The notes beneath the pieces are model-generated. The model was not told where the DNA came from. It saw only the letters and a program-made list of their open reading frames with translations, and ran no database searches. The translations under genes were made by a program, and so were the position numbers. Shown piece after piece: positions 52,441 to 63,130 of a DNA stretch of 64,000 nucleotides (positions within the stretch are counted from its first letter, which is position 1; the number at the start of each line of letters is the position of its first letter). Source of the DNA: Isochrysis galbana (Eukaryota > Haptophyta > Isochrysidales > Isochrysidaceae); assembly GCA_018136815.1 (NCBI GenBank), contig CM030934.1:1688695-1752694 (forward strand), in the 5' to 3' direction.

Positions 52441-53369
52441 CCAGGTGATTTTTTTTTACCCAGAAGTGCGTGTTTTCTTTTTAGGTAGGAATGCCACAAC
52501 AATCCCCCAGAGTATTATTATTAAAAAGATGAGTACAAGGCTAATCACGACATACAAGGACGGGCGCGTGCGCATAGCAACCCCCCCCCCCCCCCCCAAC
52601 ACACACGCGGTAACCCCCGGCTACGCAGGCTGAGTTTTCATCTTCTTCGTCTTTTTCTCACACCCCTCCTCCTCGATCCCATTGTCGATGTCGTTCTTCT
52701 GGCAGAGAGTGCGAATGGGGGGCGTTCGGGAGTATGAATAATCTATCTATGGCCTGGTTGTCGGGCGACGAAACAGGTTGGGTGGGGCGGTAGTCCGTTA
52801 GTCTGTGTATCTCATTAAATATATCGTCTAGTGCTTTGCATGTCCCTAGGTGCGAAGAGGATTCGTGCGTGAGTTTGCATAGTCGGCATGTTGTGTCCCT
52901 GCCCGGGAATCTGTTGTGTGTTCCTATCCGTCGATGCGTGATGTGTTGGAAGTGTAGGTACGAGTCTCTCGTGGTGATCGTCGGGGAGGTGTATATTCGG
53001 GCTATGTGTTGCCAAGTTTCCTTGTTGACCGGGAGTCTGTCTTTCCATCGTTGGGGTCCGTTTTGGGTTCGTTTTTTGGTGTCGAGTTTCTGGAGGGCCT
53101 TCGTGAGGTGGGTCACTTCAGTTTTGTCGAGCGGAGTAATTCCGTCTAGGGCGTATTCTTCCGGTATTGGGAACTCCAAAATCCTATTCACTTTATATCC
53201 CTCCCCCCATTTGACCGGGGGTTACTTGTCTAGATTAGTGGGTGTGCCTTGAGTTCTTTCTCCTATTATCGGTGTGCCTAAGTACGATAGTTCCATCTCA
53301 TACCAGTCGCCTTTTTGACGCATGTAGTATTCGCCGTCTTTGCTTATGCGGACCTCCGGGGGCGGCTCG
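52441..53369 (-). pseudogene. Minus-strand LINE derivative, 3' part
   Basis: Encodes VRISKDGEYYMRQKGDWYEM and 'ELSYLGTPIIGERTQGT', then LEFPIPEEYALDGITPLD. It also has 'RIGTHNRFPGRDTTCRLCKL' with zinc knuckle CRLCKLTHESSSHLGTC, homologous to the LINE at 36775. Its 5' part lies at 56783-56945, separated by the plus-strand LINE 53370-56767. Across the 15-bp TSD the minus-strand frame is continuous (NHEPPP/EVRIS). Confidence 0.85.
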
Positions 53370-53372
53370 CCT

Positions 53373-53390
53373 ACTAAGTTTATACTTGGT
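53373..53390 (+). other. LINE 5' hairpin, locus 6
   Basis: ACTAAGT-TTAT-ACTTGGT, 7-bp stem with one T-G pair, then CGCC and ATG at 53395. It begins at nucleotide 4 of the TSD-bounded element. Confidence 0.85.
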
Positions 53391-53394
53391 CGCC

Positions 53395-54096
53395 ATGGAG
53401 CGCGCCGACGCGCCCCCTCTCTCTTTCGGGCACCCCACCGCGGGCGCCCTTCCAGTGCCCATGGAGCAGTCGCAGGCGAAGCGACCGCGTCCTCCCGCGG
53501 AGGCCGAGCAGGTGAGCGCGATCCCCGTCGCGCCACACGGCCAGTGGCCCCGGCCACACCACCTCCAGCAGCCATGCTGGCCCCCCCCATGGAGGACCAC
53601 AGGCTGCAGGCCACAACCAGCACACACCAGACAAGAATCAACAGAGATCCATTGGGCATGCCTCATGGCAGAGGCCTCACTCACCCTGGTGACGGCCGCG
53701 CCGCCTCGGCGGCGCGGCCCGAGACCGGGTGGCCCTTATGGGCACAAATCTCACACTACAACAGATACGCACCACAACAAGCCACAGCAACTCCCCCAGA
53801 CCAAGGACAGCACACACGAGACCCCCCTAGGGGAAGGTCGGGAGCACGCACACGCCAACGCACCACGCATCCGCAAGCCGACGAACTACACACTTACACC
53901 CGACTCGCCATGCCCCGCACAGGAACCCCAATCAGAAGATGAACAAGAATGCGTAGACACGGATGCAAACTACGAACTTTCCTTCCATCAGGAGGGCGAC
54001 TACACATTCCAAGACGCGTCGGTGTACGCCGCCATAGTCGAGCTCCTCTTAGAGCTCGAAGGAGTCGATCCTGAACCGGACTTCTGGGCCCAGTGA
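53395..54096 (+). CDS. LINE ORF1 (putative)
   Basis: 233 residues from MERADAPPLSFGHPTAG. Pro/Ala/His-rich, then acidic at the C-terminus (DEQECVDTDANYELSF ... LLLELEGVDPEPDF). No zinc knuckle or RRM. Ends where the RT frame (open from 54053) overlaps it by 44 nt. The truncated RT suggests the ORF1 3' end and ORF2 5' part were lost together. Confidence 0.6.
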   Translation: MERADAPPLSFGHPTAGALPVPMEQSQAKRPRPPAEAEQVSAIPVAPHGQWPRPHHLQQPCWPPPWRTTGCRPQPAHTRQESTEIHWACLMAEASLTLVTAAPPRRRGPRPGGPYGHKSHTTTDTHHNKPQQLPQTKDSTHETPLGEGREHAHANAPRIRKPTNYTLTPDSPCPAQEPQSEDEQECVDTDANYELSFHQEGDYTFQDASVYAAIVELLLELEGVDPEPDFWAQ

Positions 54097-56443
54097 AGAA
54101 GCCCGGCCAATACGCACGATCAAAACAAACGGCGGGCGTAGCTACCCTTTCACCGTGGGGAGCGGTATGCCGCAAGGCTGCCCGCTATCTCCACTCACCT
54201 TTCTCCTCACCGCGGAAGCGCTCACCCGAGCCATCAACGGAGACGAAGACATAAGCGGAGTCGAACTCAATGGATACAACCTAAAAATAAGCCAGTTCGC
54301 CGACGACACGGCGCTGATAGCACGAGATTATAAAAACCTTCAGAGGTCGTTGCATTGGGTAGACCTACACGAGAAAGCTACGGGGGGAAAGACAAACGCA
54401 AGCAAATTCCAGGGAATAAGGATGGGATCTCAAAGGCTCCGGAGGCCCCCATGGGACATGCGAAAGTTTAACTGGATAAGAGACGACGAATACCTAACGA
54501 TCTTGGGCGTCCCGCTTGGCGCTCCAGAAGCGCTCAAACCATTTTGGTCGAAGCTAGCCGATAAAATCGACGACAAGGTGGCAAAATTAACGCCGGCCAC
54601 CAACTACATGACAATATTCGGAAGAACGTCAGTGGTTAACCACATAATATACGGAATGCCAAGATATTGGCTGCAGACGCTAGCCGCGCCGAAATGGTTC
54701 CACGCCCGAGTGCAAAAGGCAGCGGACACGGTCCTCTGGTCGAGCCCGCACACGACGAGACAAAACAGGTGGATAAAATACCCACACTATGCGATATCGC
54801 ACGAAAAGAGCGCAACCAGGACTATGGGGATAGGACTTCTACATTGGCCGTCCCACGTGAAAGCTCTCCAGGCCAAGTGGATACTGAACTACCTAAATGC
54901 GAGAAAAGCGCTATGGAAGCACGGGCTGGACGCTTGGTTCTGTCGGACGGGACTAGGTAGAGGAGCGGTCCTCTCCACGATCCCGGTGAAAAACTTAACG
55001 AGGAGCATAAGAGGCAACCCAGCGCTCCCGGCCTTCTGGAAAGAAGCCATCACGAACTTCAGAGACATCGGCGTGAAACCATCCTTCCTTACGCGAGAGG
55101 GCGCGCTCTCGCAACCTATCTGGCACAATCTGCACATCCCTCCCCCCGCGATACGCGACACATGGGCGCGATTGTGGGAGTCGCTACACACTAATGTAAT
55201 ACATAACGTATTTAAAGACGGCGCCTTTACGACGCCATACAGCAAAGAGGAATGCTCGGCTTATGTCGAGCACCTACCCGACACCTTCACATATGAGGGA
55301 AGAACTATCCACAAAAAAGAATTCTTAGAATCATGGGACGCGGTGGTCAGCCACGCGAGAAGCGTACTAGGACAAGCGAAAGAACGCCCGACAGCGGACA
55401 AAAAGGACACGGACGACCACGATGGCGGAACCCATCCACACGAGGCGGGAAACACACCAATTAGAGAAGTGAGAGTCTCCGAAGACGAGCGCTACATTAC
55501 CAAAATGAACAACATATGGCTACAAGCCGACACCGACTACCTAGGAGAGATATCCGGCACCGGAGACGTAACAGACGAGAGTGAAGTCCGGTACTACCAC
55601 CCACCGGCTAAATGGGAGAATGGGTACAAAGGCCCGAGATTTACGGAATACCCTCTGGCGGAAGAGTACGCTATAAACAAAGGAAAAGTAGCGCTAGACG
55701 CGATCACGGTCTCAGACATCACGAAAGCCACGCTAAAAACAGCCCGAACGAATGCCCCACAAACGGCGAAACCCGCATGGGAAAAGAGATTAGACATTAC
55801 AAAGGAGGAGTGGAAACATACAGCAAGACTATACGCTCTTCCACTGCTAAAACACACCGACAAACACCCACACTTCAAACACATAACCCACAGGAGAATC
55901 GGAACCAGAAACAGATTTGCGGACAGCCGGACGAGTGAATGCAGGTTATGCCAATGCCACCGCGAAGACTCGTGCCACCTAGCGTGGTGCCCAGCGACGA
56001 AGAAAATATTCGAAACCATTGACGCCATAACCAACTACACGCCTTGCCCCAAAAGGTCGTGCACGCAAAAGGCAAAGGACAGACTCTTCGCATATCCTAG
56101 TGCGGTTACCCCCGACAGCCTAAAATCCTTATACGTAATAGCGTGGAGGTACATCATCAGAGACTTCTATAGAGTAAAATATGAGTCGTACGAATTTCAC
56201 TATATACCAGCACTGGAAGCCACGCTCATAAGATTTTCTACCCTGGTGAGAGGCCGCGATCCGCCGAGCCTCTACAACTCGGCGAGGACCGGAAAGGCCG
56301 CCCAGGGAAGAAAACCCAAGATCAAAACCCCAAGGGAACTTAGTTCACCGATATTCACGGAGGACCAAAAGGGTAGATTGAAAATGAGCGACACCCTGAG
56401 ACAAGTGGCGGAAGCGGTCGGCCTAACAGAGCGGCTAGCCTAA
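54053..56443 (+). pseudogene. LINE ORF2: partial reverse transcriptase and C-terminal domain
   Basis: The frame is open from 54053. It starts inside the RT palm: RTIKTNGGRSYPFTVGSG, then GMPQGCPLSPLTFLLTAEAL and the catalytic FADD in 'ISQFADDTALIA', a GGKTNASKFQ thumb-side motif and LTILGVPLG. The fingers and endonuclease are absent. The long C-terminal part ends with zinc knuckle CRLCQCHREDSCHLAWC (CX2CX8HX3C) and LYVIAWRYIIRDFYRVKYES. The 'NG...PQG...PLSP' and FADD order is diagnostic of non-LTR RT; I do not assign a clade. Catalytically defective because motifs upstream of PQG are missing. Confidence 0.9.
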
Positions 56444-56782
56444 GACACACCTACAGCCTGCCTTGAGCCCAACCAGAAGGCGCTAAAACACCGCGCAACA
56501 CAACGAGCTTCAAGGACGACGAGACGCCCAAACGACCGAAATAAACATAAACAGGCCACCCAGTGACACAGGAGAAAGGCGAGAACATTCGCTGGGGACA
56601 AGTGCACCCGATCCAACCCAACTCCCCCCAACAACCTGAGCCCCTAAGTAGAGCACAAGGGGAGGAGCCGCAAGGCGGGTAGTGGGGAGCGAGGTGGGAA
56701 GGAGCGTGGCTACGAAGATAGATCTCAGTGCCGCGCGCGAGGCGAGAATATTAAAAGGTTTTTTTTTTCCGGGGGCGGCTCG

Positions 56783-56945
56783 TGGTTTTCCTCTTCAGTC
56801 ATGTGTACGTTTGTGGTGCGTTTCGTCGTCGGCGGCGGGCTAAATGATGAGCATTTTACGATGTCGGCGTGGTCTATTATTCCATCTGTGGGGTGATGGC
56901 GATTGAACGCTTCTCGCCTCATTGACCCCTACTTATAAAAGTAGG
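56783..56945 (-). pseudogene. Minus-strand LINE derivative, 5' part
   Basis: Begins with the hairpin 56945-56928 and ATG at 56922. Reads MRREAFNRHHPTDGIIDH... to MTEEENHEPPP, where the inserted LINE interrupts it, and resumes at 53369. Together the two parts form a short element with 5' hairpin, a small frame and the LINE ORF2 C-terminus. Confidence 0.8.
56928..56945 (-). other. LINE 5' hairpin, locus 3
   Basis: Minus strand CCTACTT-TTAT-AAGTAGG, perfect 7-bp stem, then GGTCA and ATG at 56922. Same as locus 2 except the G-T pair is A-T. Confidence 0.8.
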
Positions 56946-57212
56946 AAGTAACTGGAAGTAGGTTGTAGGTTGGTCTTACTCGTATCTAGTATCTAGTACT
57001 CCTTGCCAGAATCTTCATACTTTTTTTCATGCGCCAGTGCCACAGCTCCCCGTGTACTCGCTAATGGCCGACAGCTAGCCTAGGGCATAATATGGGTACT
57101 TTAGCTAAGGCCGTTCTCGAACACATTTTCATTTTCTGATATTCTCTCTCCCCATTAATTGCTATTTTCAGCGATTCCTTCGATAAACTCTTGAGCAGGT
57201 AATCATAAGCTG
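56946..57212. other. Upstream of the FHA gene; LINE tail at 57008-57028
   Basis: GCCAGAATCTTCATAC plus seven T matches the LINE 3' end at 38190. No gene. Confidence 0.4.
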
Positions 57213-58262
57213 GTGGGTGAGACCAGCGGGATGGCTCGGTCGGGCTTGGAGCTCTTTCTCCTCTCGGCGCCGCCGAGGGAGGATCGACCGCAGAGCATCC
57301 GCTTGCCGCCGGAAGGAATGACGCTGCGTGTTGGCCGTCCCTCTGAGGCACAGCTTCCGGATGGCTACGTTGCTGCAGTTCTAAATGAAAGGAGCCTCTC
57401 CATCAACAAGCATCTGCTCAGCCGCGTGCACGCCGACCTTTGGCTTGAGCGTGGTCTCGTCAGGATTGCGGACGGCGGGCGAGGGGGGTCGAAAGGGTCG
57501 GCGAATGGCACCGGGCTAGATGGCCAGGCTCTGCCGCCCGGAGGGTCCGCGCTGGTGCGGCAGGGGTGCCGTGTAGAGTTTGGTGCACCGCACCTGCGGA
57601 GAAGCCATTGCACACCGCCAGGGGAGTTTGTGTATGAGCTGCGGTGCGTGCCCGGCGACGATGATGACATGGCAAAGAAGGTGGAGATTAGACAGCCCGA
57701 GCCCTCACAGGTGCGTGAGGTCTCAGACATTAGGGTCTTAGAGCCAAGCACCCAAGAGCTACTACCATCTCAGGCTCTCTCTCCGCTGTGCGACTTGGCT
57801 CCCCTGAGCTGCTCTCGACATGTTACCAATGGGACCGTTGGCTCTTCGTCTGCTGCACAGACACAGCTGCGTGGAGATATCCCGTTTCCCCAACGACCAT
57901 CGGACCTCGCATGTGAGCGTCATGATCTACCTGCGCATGTTGAACGGCTTCTCCAGTATGCCATGTCTTTGAATAATGAACCGCAAAATGAGAGCCCGTG
58001 TGATCTTGATGAAGTTGGCATGCATGCTGACGTCGCGCGGATAGGACTGCTGTCCATGATCTCAGCAGTTTCGGGGGTATCTGGTCTGTCGGAAGATGCA
58101 GAACACCTCTTGTGGCGGAACGCCACACGTGCAGAGGTGGACGTTGAGGGTAGATTCCTTGGCATGGATGGTAAGCCAATTGCCTCGATTGTAGCCCTTC
58201 GGGCGTGTGGTGCAGAATGGCTGGCCCAAGCTGCGATCAACTTTTGGCGGGAGAGGCTATGA
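57213..58262 (+). CDS. FHA-domain protein
   Basis: 349 residues, single exon; MARSGLELF at 57231 is an alternative start. FHA domain at about 36-130: LRVGRPSE, then 'SINKHLLSRVHADLWLE' (the R and S-R-x-H phosphothreonine-binding signature) and GSANGTGLDG (the N-G-T loop). FHA domains bind phosphothreonine peptides in signalling and DNA-damage pathways. The rest is an acidic linker and a helical C-terminal region (AHVERLLQYAMSL... LLSMISAVSG... RACGAEWLAQAAINFWRE) that I do not recognise. Partner unknown. Confidence 0.85.
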   Translation: MGETSGMARSGLELFLLSAPPREDRPQSIRLPPEGMTLRVGRPSEAQLPDGYVAAVLNERSLSINKHLLSRVHADLWLERGLVRIADGGRGGSKGSANGTGLDGQALPPGGSALVRQGCRVEFGAPHLRRSHCTPPGEFVYELRCVPGDDDDMAKKVEIRQPEPSQVREVSDIRVLEPSTQELLPSQALSPLCDLAPLSCSRHVTNGTVGSSSAAQTQLRGDIPFPQRPSDLACERHDLPAHVERLLQYAMSLNNEPQNESPCDLDEVGMHADVARIGLLSMISAVSGVSGLSEDAEHLLWRNATRAEVDVEGRFLGMDGKPIASIVALRACGAEWLAQAAINFWRERL

Positions 58263-58465
58263 ATATGTTGAATCGAGGCATGCGCCTGAAAACCACTAGC
58301 TATCTGTGCCAACAGTTGTTAACCTTACCTTTTGTGACGATGCACATATGCGCACCTCCACCACTGATCCCATCCCATTGCCGTCGGGAAATGCTGCAGC
58401 TTGTAGATTCTTCTTCTAGGTGTCTTCTCCCCTTCCTGTTTTACTAGCATCAAAAGGGTCATAGA
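58263..58465. other. 3' flank of the FHA gene
   Basis: No further feature. Confidence 0.3.
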
Positions 58466-58468
58466 CAA

Positions 58469-58485
58469 CCTACTCTTAGAGTAGG
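58469..58485 (+). other. LINE 5' hairpin, locus 9
   Basis: CCTACTC-TTA-GAGTAGG, perfect 7-bp stem, then GGTC and ATG at 58490. Confidence 0.8.
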
Positions 58486-58884
58486 GGTCATGGGAGTGTG
58501 TCTCGCGCCCCTCCCCCTCCCCTCAGGCACTAACGCCCCTCCGGGGGGGGCCTGTCAGTCAACCTCATGCCATGCCTTTTGGCATGTGCTGAGCAGTCAA
58601 CACACTCATCCAGACTCTCCCAGACGGCACACCGCGACGCGCAATCCTTCGCCCAACCCCACTCCAAAGCGCACTGACTACCCCCCACCATCTCTGAGCC
58701 ATAGCCATGCCATAGACTGACAGATGACTTGGACTTGGACGGCCGTCGAGGCCGGCGGGGCAAAACCTTAACACACCACACCATGAAACAACCGAAGTCA
58801 AACGAGAACTAACAACAAAAAAGGCCTTCACGAAAACAGGCACACTGAAAACCGGTAGCCCGCCAGCATCCAGGGATGTCGTGG

Positions 58885-60001
58885 CTAGATGAGCATTGAA
58901 CGATTTGCATTTTTCAGGCGGTCATTCTTGCATTCGCCGGCCATGAAGCGGCGGGATGGTGCCGCCGCCCCGAGTCCCATCATGGCTCGGTAGTCCATGG
59001 CGTTACTGGCTTCGCGTTGCCTCTTGCGTTGCTCCGCTTTCGCCTTGTCTTGCTCGCAGCAGTACATTGGCCAATGCTTACTTGGTTTTTGCGTAGGAAA
59101 GATATGGCCCACGGCTTGTCGTAACCTTTGCATCCTCCCGGGGCGCCGTGTATAGCAATGTCTCCCTCCGGGGTTACGCATTCCACCGAGGAGCGGACCG
59201 CGTAGTCCAGATTGAAATTCTCCCCATCGTCGAGGGTCACGTGAAAGTTCCTAGGGAAGCGGTGCCCCAAGGCGGAGGTGTCCGTATAGACATAGAAGTG
59301 CCAAAACGGGCGCGCTTGCCCGATTCTACTTTGGTGATCCCCTCGAGGGTGGTCTTAGCGCGCTGTTGATTGCCCCTGAGTACGTGGAAGCCCTCACGCT
59401 CCAGCGCGCTAGCCAAATGGCGAGTCTTAGTCTTGTAAGCTTTGACCGGGTCAAAGATACGAAAGACTATGTATGTGGCTACCTCCTTCGGAGAGGATCG
59501 GATCGCGCTAGACTTGCGTGGGGCTGAGTCGGCTAGCGCCCCGTAGGTGATCGCAAATTCATGTGGGACGCCCGAAAGGGTGGCTTTTAGTTTGTCGCCG
59601 TATGCTGCTTTGAATTGTTCTTGTGCGTCGTCATCGACGTAAAAGATCCAAGGGCCTTTTCGGCCCTTGTCCATCCCATCGGGGGTGGCGTCCAAGCCCT
59701 CTAGCTTGGAGAGAAGAAACTTCATGTACGTGGCTATGTCCTCGCTCTTGATGTCCTTCTTGTCCTCCGCTAGCTGCGCTAGCTGGATGTAGAAGGGAGT
59801 GTCCTCCGGTTCTTCCTCCTCATCTTGTTCACGAGGGGGGGAGGCGCATTGTGTGGTGGTGGGTAGAGTCGGCTTTGGATCCGACTGCGGGTACAGAAGG
59901 CTAGGCACACGGAACCGGTTCGCCACGGCGACCACCACGAGATGCAGACTTTGCGGTAAACACCGCGAAAATTCGACACACCTGGCCAGATGCCCTTCCA
60001 C
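58885..60001 (-). pseudogene. Unknown protein, opposite strand inside a LINE unit, two frameshifts
   Basis: Three overlapping minus-strand frames (60001-59237, 59270-58980, 59181-58885) read as one protein of about 370 residues with breaks near 59260 and 59080. The first contains 'DTPFYIQLAQLAEDKKDIKS', KFLLSKLEGLDATPDG and WIFYVDDDAQEQF. The second has 'NFHVTLDDGENFNLDYAVRS'. The third has KAKAEQRKRQREASNAMDYR. 'FLLSKLEGLDATPD' is faintly like 'ELLLELEGVDPEPD' at the ORF1 C-terminus of the LINE at 53370, so an inverted ORF1 is possible. No domain recognised. Confidence 0.5.
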
Positions 60002-60446
60002 ACAACAAATTTTCCTGACCGTAGAAGCTGTGACAGGCTACACGCCTGATAGAAACAGATCGACGGTCCAGAGACTCAAGGATAGACTGTTCGTATACCC
60101 GAACGCCCCGACACCCGACAGCCTCAAAGCTCTCTACCTCATAGCATGGAGGTACATAATAGGTGACTTCTACAAAGCAGAATTTGACAACTATACCTTC
60201 CACCACGTGCCGGTCATCGAAAAGACCCTGAGCAGATTCACAGTACTCGCCAGAGGCCTCGTACCCCCGGAGAGACCCTCGGCCGCACGCACCAGAAAAG
60301 CCTCCCAGGGAAGAAAACCCAAGCTCAAGACCCCGCGAGAACTATGCGCCCCCGTCTTTACGATCAACGACAAAGGCACGCTAACGCCGGGCATGAACCT
60401 GTCCGCGGTAGCGCAAGCGCTCCGCATAATGGACAAACTCGCCTAA
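59895..60446 (+). pseudogene. LINE ORF2 C-terminus
   Basis: RRLGTRNRFATATTTRCRLC continues to the zinc knuckle and 'GRKPKLKTPRELCAPVFTIN', parallel to the end of the frame at 56443. The left boundary is abrupt at the minus-strand ORF. Confidence 0.85.
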
Positions 60447-60892
60447 CCGCGCACAACACAAAGCCGCGTCCCACGCCTCACCCGCCTACCTGCCCCCCGC
60501 CCTCAAAACTCCCCGCGATTTAACCGCCTACCTCACGGACTCAACCAGGAAACATGGAAGCCGATAGCCCGATGGCGCAGGAGGAAGGAGTGAAAAACCT
60601 ATCGGGGATCGGAACACACCGCCTGCTACAGGAAACCCCAAACACCCAGCCCCTAGGTAGTGCACGAGGGACGAGCCGCAAGGCAGGTGGAGGGGAGATG
60701 AGAGTAGCGGGCGTGGCAGCACAATAAGGGTGCGTAGTCGCGTGCGCGGCGAGAATATTAAGAAGTTTTTTTTGTGTGTGTACTCTATACTCACGTGACG
60801 CTCATTGAGTTCCCAACATTCATATTTGCAATCAAATTTGGGAGCCTCTCCGAGGAGCTGCTCCCCTCACCATGCTCCCCGGCTTGACTTCA

Positions 60893-62518
60893 TCAGATCT
60901 GAAAGCCTTTCCCTATGGCACCGCTCTCAACACCATCACGATAGGCTTGACTTTCCCATCTCTCTGGTAAGAAGCTTTGCGCATACTCGGCAGGCAACGC
61001 GTCCCCGACGACATGCCTTGCTAGCAGCTCTCCGGCTCCATTAGATGCCATCAAGCCATACCCTGATAGCCCCGCACACATGTATGCCCCCTGCGGGGCA
61101 CCGGGAAGAGGCCCGATGACGGGTAGATTGTCTGGAGCCTTGGTGTAGTAGCCACCATCACACGAGATTGTAGCAGATATGCTTCCGTCGCTGCCAATGT
61201 ATCCGCTGAGTGTAGGAATAGCTCGCGATAGTGCCCGCACGACAAGCTCAGCGAACAGAGGAGTCCGTAGCTTGGGGGGGTGTGGGGGTGAGGGCGGCAC
61301 ATCGATGTCGCTGTGGACCACCTCCCACAGCATCAACAAGGAGTGGGGGTTTCCCGCATAGGGGCGAAGATGGAAGCCACCAGGTAGAGGGTCAGCCAAA
61401 GACGACTCAAAGCCGCCCATCGCACGCAAAGCCTCCACTTCGTCGGATTCCCATGGGAATACAATTGAGTCCGACCATACCACCATTGGCGCGTCGACGG
61501 GCACTGCAAGGCGGGTGTCGCGAAGTATTGCCTTTGCGTGCAATTCATTCACCAGGGGAAGCCTCCTCTCTTTGAGAGAATCATCCTCAACGTGAGTGGT
61601 TGCGCTAGCGTGCGAGCGCATAAGATCTTCAACCAGACCAGCATAAGGCCCCGCAGCATTGACAACAGCCGAGCAATGCACAACTACGGGACACGAAGTT
61701 CCTGGTACCGCCAAGAGAACCGAAGCGACACGGCCGTGGTCATTGCATTTGATAGAATGCAATGTTGCTGGCGAGAGGGTGCGAGTTCCCGCAGCACGTG
61801 CTTGCGCCAATAGATGCATTCCCATTTGTTGTGCGGACATCCAGCCAGCACGGTTGCACACCAGCAGCGAGGCCGCGTCAGGTGCCAGGAAGCGCGGCAG
61901 GCTAGATGTATACTCATGGATTGCGTCAGCGCCACAAAATAAGAATGCTGCGTGCTCATGCTCAGGCCCACGAGCTGCCATCGCAGCTTTTCCAAAGGAT
62001 ACATCCGGCCTGTATCTCATACCGTGGCCGGCACGGGTGAATACTTGAGCACCCCCATACGAGGCGACTCCAGTATCAGCTGCTGCACGCTGATGCTGTG
62101 TGGCTCCATCCGCTGTGGCCGAGACGAACCAGTATCCGCGGCGGTTGAGATTGAAGGCGTTGTCACACTCTTCAGCACGCTCTTCGAGCAGGTCTATCGA
62201 GCGCTCCATGAAGGCTGCCATCGAAGGCGACCCCGGGAAAAATGTGCGATAGCACTCTGTGGAGACCGCTGAGGTGAGCGAGAGTGGGGGCCGCTCGTCG
62301 AGCACGAGGACCGAGGCGCCGTGTGTCCTCGAGAGGTAGTGAGCGCACGCTATACCTGAGGCGCCAGCGCCGCAAACGACGACGTCGAACGAGCTGCCAT
62401 GCAGAGTTGTGCCAGTCGAGAGCCAGCGGTGCGCTCGTGCGCGCAGCGAGCCGCCCCAGAGCATGTGGCCACAAGGGCCCGACGCGCGGGAGAGCCGCCC
62501 GCCCCCTCTCACCCCCAT
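60893..62518 (-). CDS. FAD-dependent oxidoreductase, DAO family
   Basis: 541 residues, no intron. The N-terminal region is Arg/Gly-rich without acidic residues (HMLWGGSLRARAHRWLSTG), compatible with an organelle presequence. It is followed by the dinucleotide-binding GAGASG at 50-55 in 'VVVCGAGASGIACAHYLS' and the acidic strand end VLVLDERPP. Further DAO-family landmarks are VVNAAGPYAG mid-protein and, near the C-terminus, 'PDNLPVIGPLPG' and YMCAGLSGYGLMAS, where the FAD is closed. The family includes sarcosine, glycine and D-amino-acid oxidases and FOXRED1-like assembly factors; the substrate cannot be set from sequence alone. The first Met at 62518 is kept, but the Met at residue 19 is equally likely. 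Confidence 0.88.
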   Translation of the reverse strand: MGVRGGGRLSRASGPCGHMLWGGSLRARAHRWLSTGTTLHGSSFDVVVCGAGASGIACAHYLSRTHGASVLVLDERPPLSLTSAVSTECYRTFFPGSPSMAAFMERSIDLLEERAEECDNAFNLNRRGYWFVSATADGATQHQRAAADTGVASYGGAQVFTRAGHGMRYRPDVSFGKAAMAARGPEHEHAAFLFCGADAIHEYTSSLPRFLAPDAASLLVCNRAGWMSAQQMGMHLLAQARAAGTRTLSPATLHSIKCNDHGRVASVLLAVPGTSCPVVVHCSAVVNAAGPYAGLVEDLMRSHASATTHVEDDSLKERRLPLVNELHAKAILRDTRLAVPVDAPMVVWSDSIVFPWESDEVEALRAMGGFESSLADPLPGGFHLRPYAGNPHSLLMLWEVVHSDIDVPPSPPHPPKLRTPLFAELVVRALSRAIPTLSGYIGSDGSISATISCDGGYYTKAPDNLPVIGPLPGAPQGAYMCAGLSGYGLMASNGAGELLARHVVGDALPAEYAQSFLPERWESQAYRDGVESGAIGKGFQI

Positions 62519-62980
62519 CCTCTCGCTCGCTCCGTATTGGAAAAAGCTCTATTCACACGCAGGAAGGGATAGCGTTGGTGTTCGGGTGGGTTGAATGCCT
62601 TGTAGAGATATGTTAGGGGATATGTTTATTCACTACATGGCCTACGCACAGCACGTGAAGGGAAAGTGAACGGCTCTATCTGCTGCTCGCCGCCCTTGCT
62701 TCACACCCTAAACGTGTGTGCCCTCTTCTCGGGGTATCTGGAGCCTGAGCGCATCTGGGGCCAACCTATGGTGTGGCTACTTGCTGCTTGGAGGAGGTTG
62801 GTGCTAAGATAAAGTACGCCGTGCTCCACTCCGAGAAAATAAGGAGGCGAAAGGGGTTGGTGGTGGGTGAGCTTAAGCGTTGAGTGTGAGAGCTACCGCC
62901 ACACCTATCGCCGGCTTGGTCCCCTCCTCATTGTCTCAGCTGCGCTCGCTCGATCTGACGCTACGCAACTAGCTAGTTCA
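62519..62980. other. Upstream of the oxidoreductase gene
   Basis: No gene seen. Confidence 0.3.
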
Positions 62981-62986
62981 ACTAGG

Positions 62987-63130
62987 GGTAGGCATCTTTA
63001 TCCATTATTGATTATTGAAAATGCCCCATTTATCCATGAGAAATATCCAAGAAATATCCAAGAAATATCCAAGAAATATCCATCCGTCCCCCGCCCCCAA
63101 ATATCCAAGCAAATATCCAATGTCCGCGTC
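62987..63130 (+). repeat. Short 'TAGGGGTAGGC' element, copy 3, with ATATCCAAGA array
   Basis: CTAGGGGTAGGCATCTTTAT, then the 11-bp unit AGAAATATCCA in tandem (63036-63085) and CAAATATCCAAGCAAATATC. Related to copies at 4555 and 21956. Confidence 0.55.

Larger units (their letters stand above)
53370..56767 (+). mobile_element. LINE with ORF1 and partial ORF2, 15-bp TSD
   Basis: TSD TCCGGGGGCGGCTCG at 53355-53369 and 56768-56782. The 5' end carries the hairpin (53373-53390) and ORF1 start. The 3' end is GCGAGAATATTAAAAGG plus a T-run, also seen at 60770. 3398 bp. Endonuclease and the first RT motifs are missing, so there is an internal deletion near 54053-54096. Inserted into a minus-strand LINE derivative. 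Confidence 0.92.
58466..60770 (+). mobile_element. LINE-related element with internal opposite-strand ORF
   Basis: 5' hairpin at 58469-58485, ATG at 58490 (MGVCLAPLPLPSGTNAPPGG). The 3' end near 60770 is GCGAGAATATTAAGAAG plus a T-run, like 56767. The ORF2 C-terminus (zinc knuckle CRLCGKHRENSTHLARC, LYLIAWRYIIGDFYK) is on the + strand at about 59895-60446, but 58885-60001 codes on the minus strand. No TSD identified for the whole unit. Confidence 0.65.
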
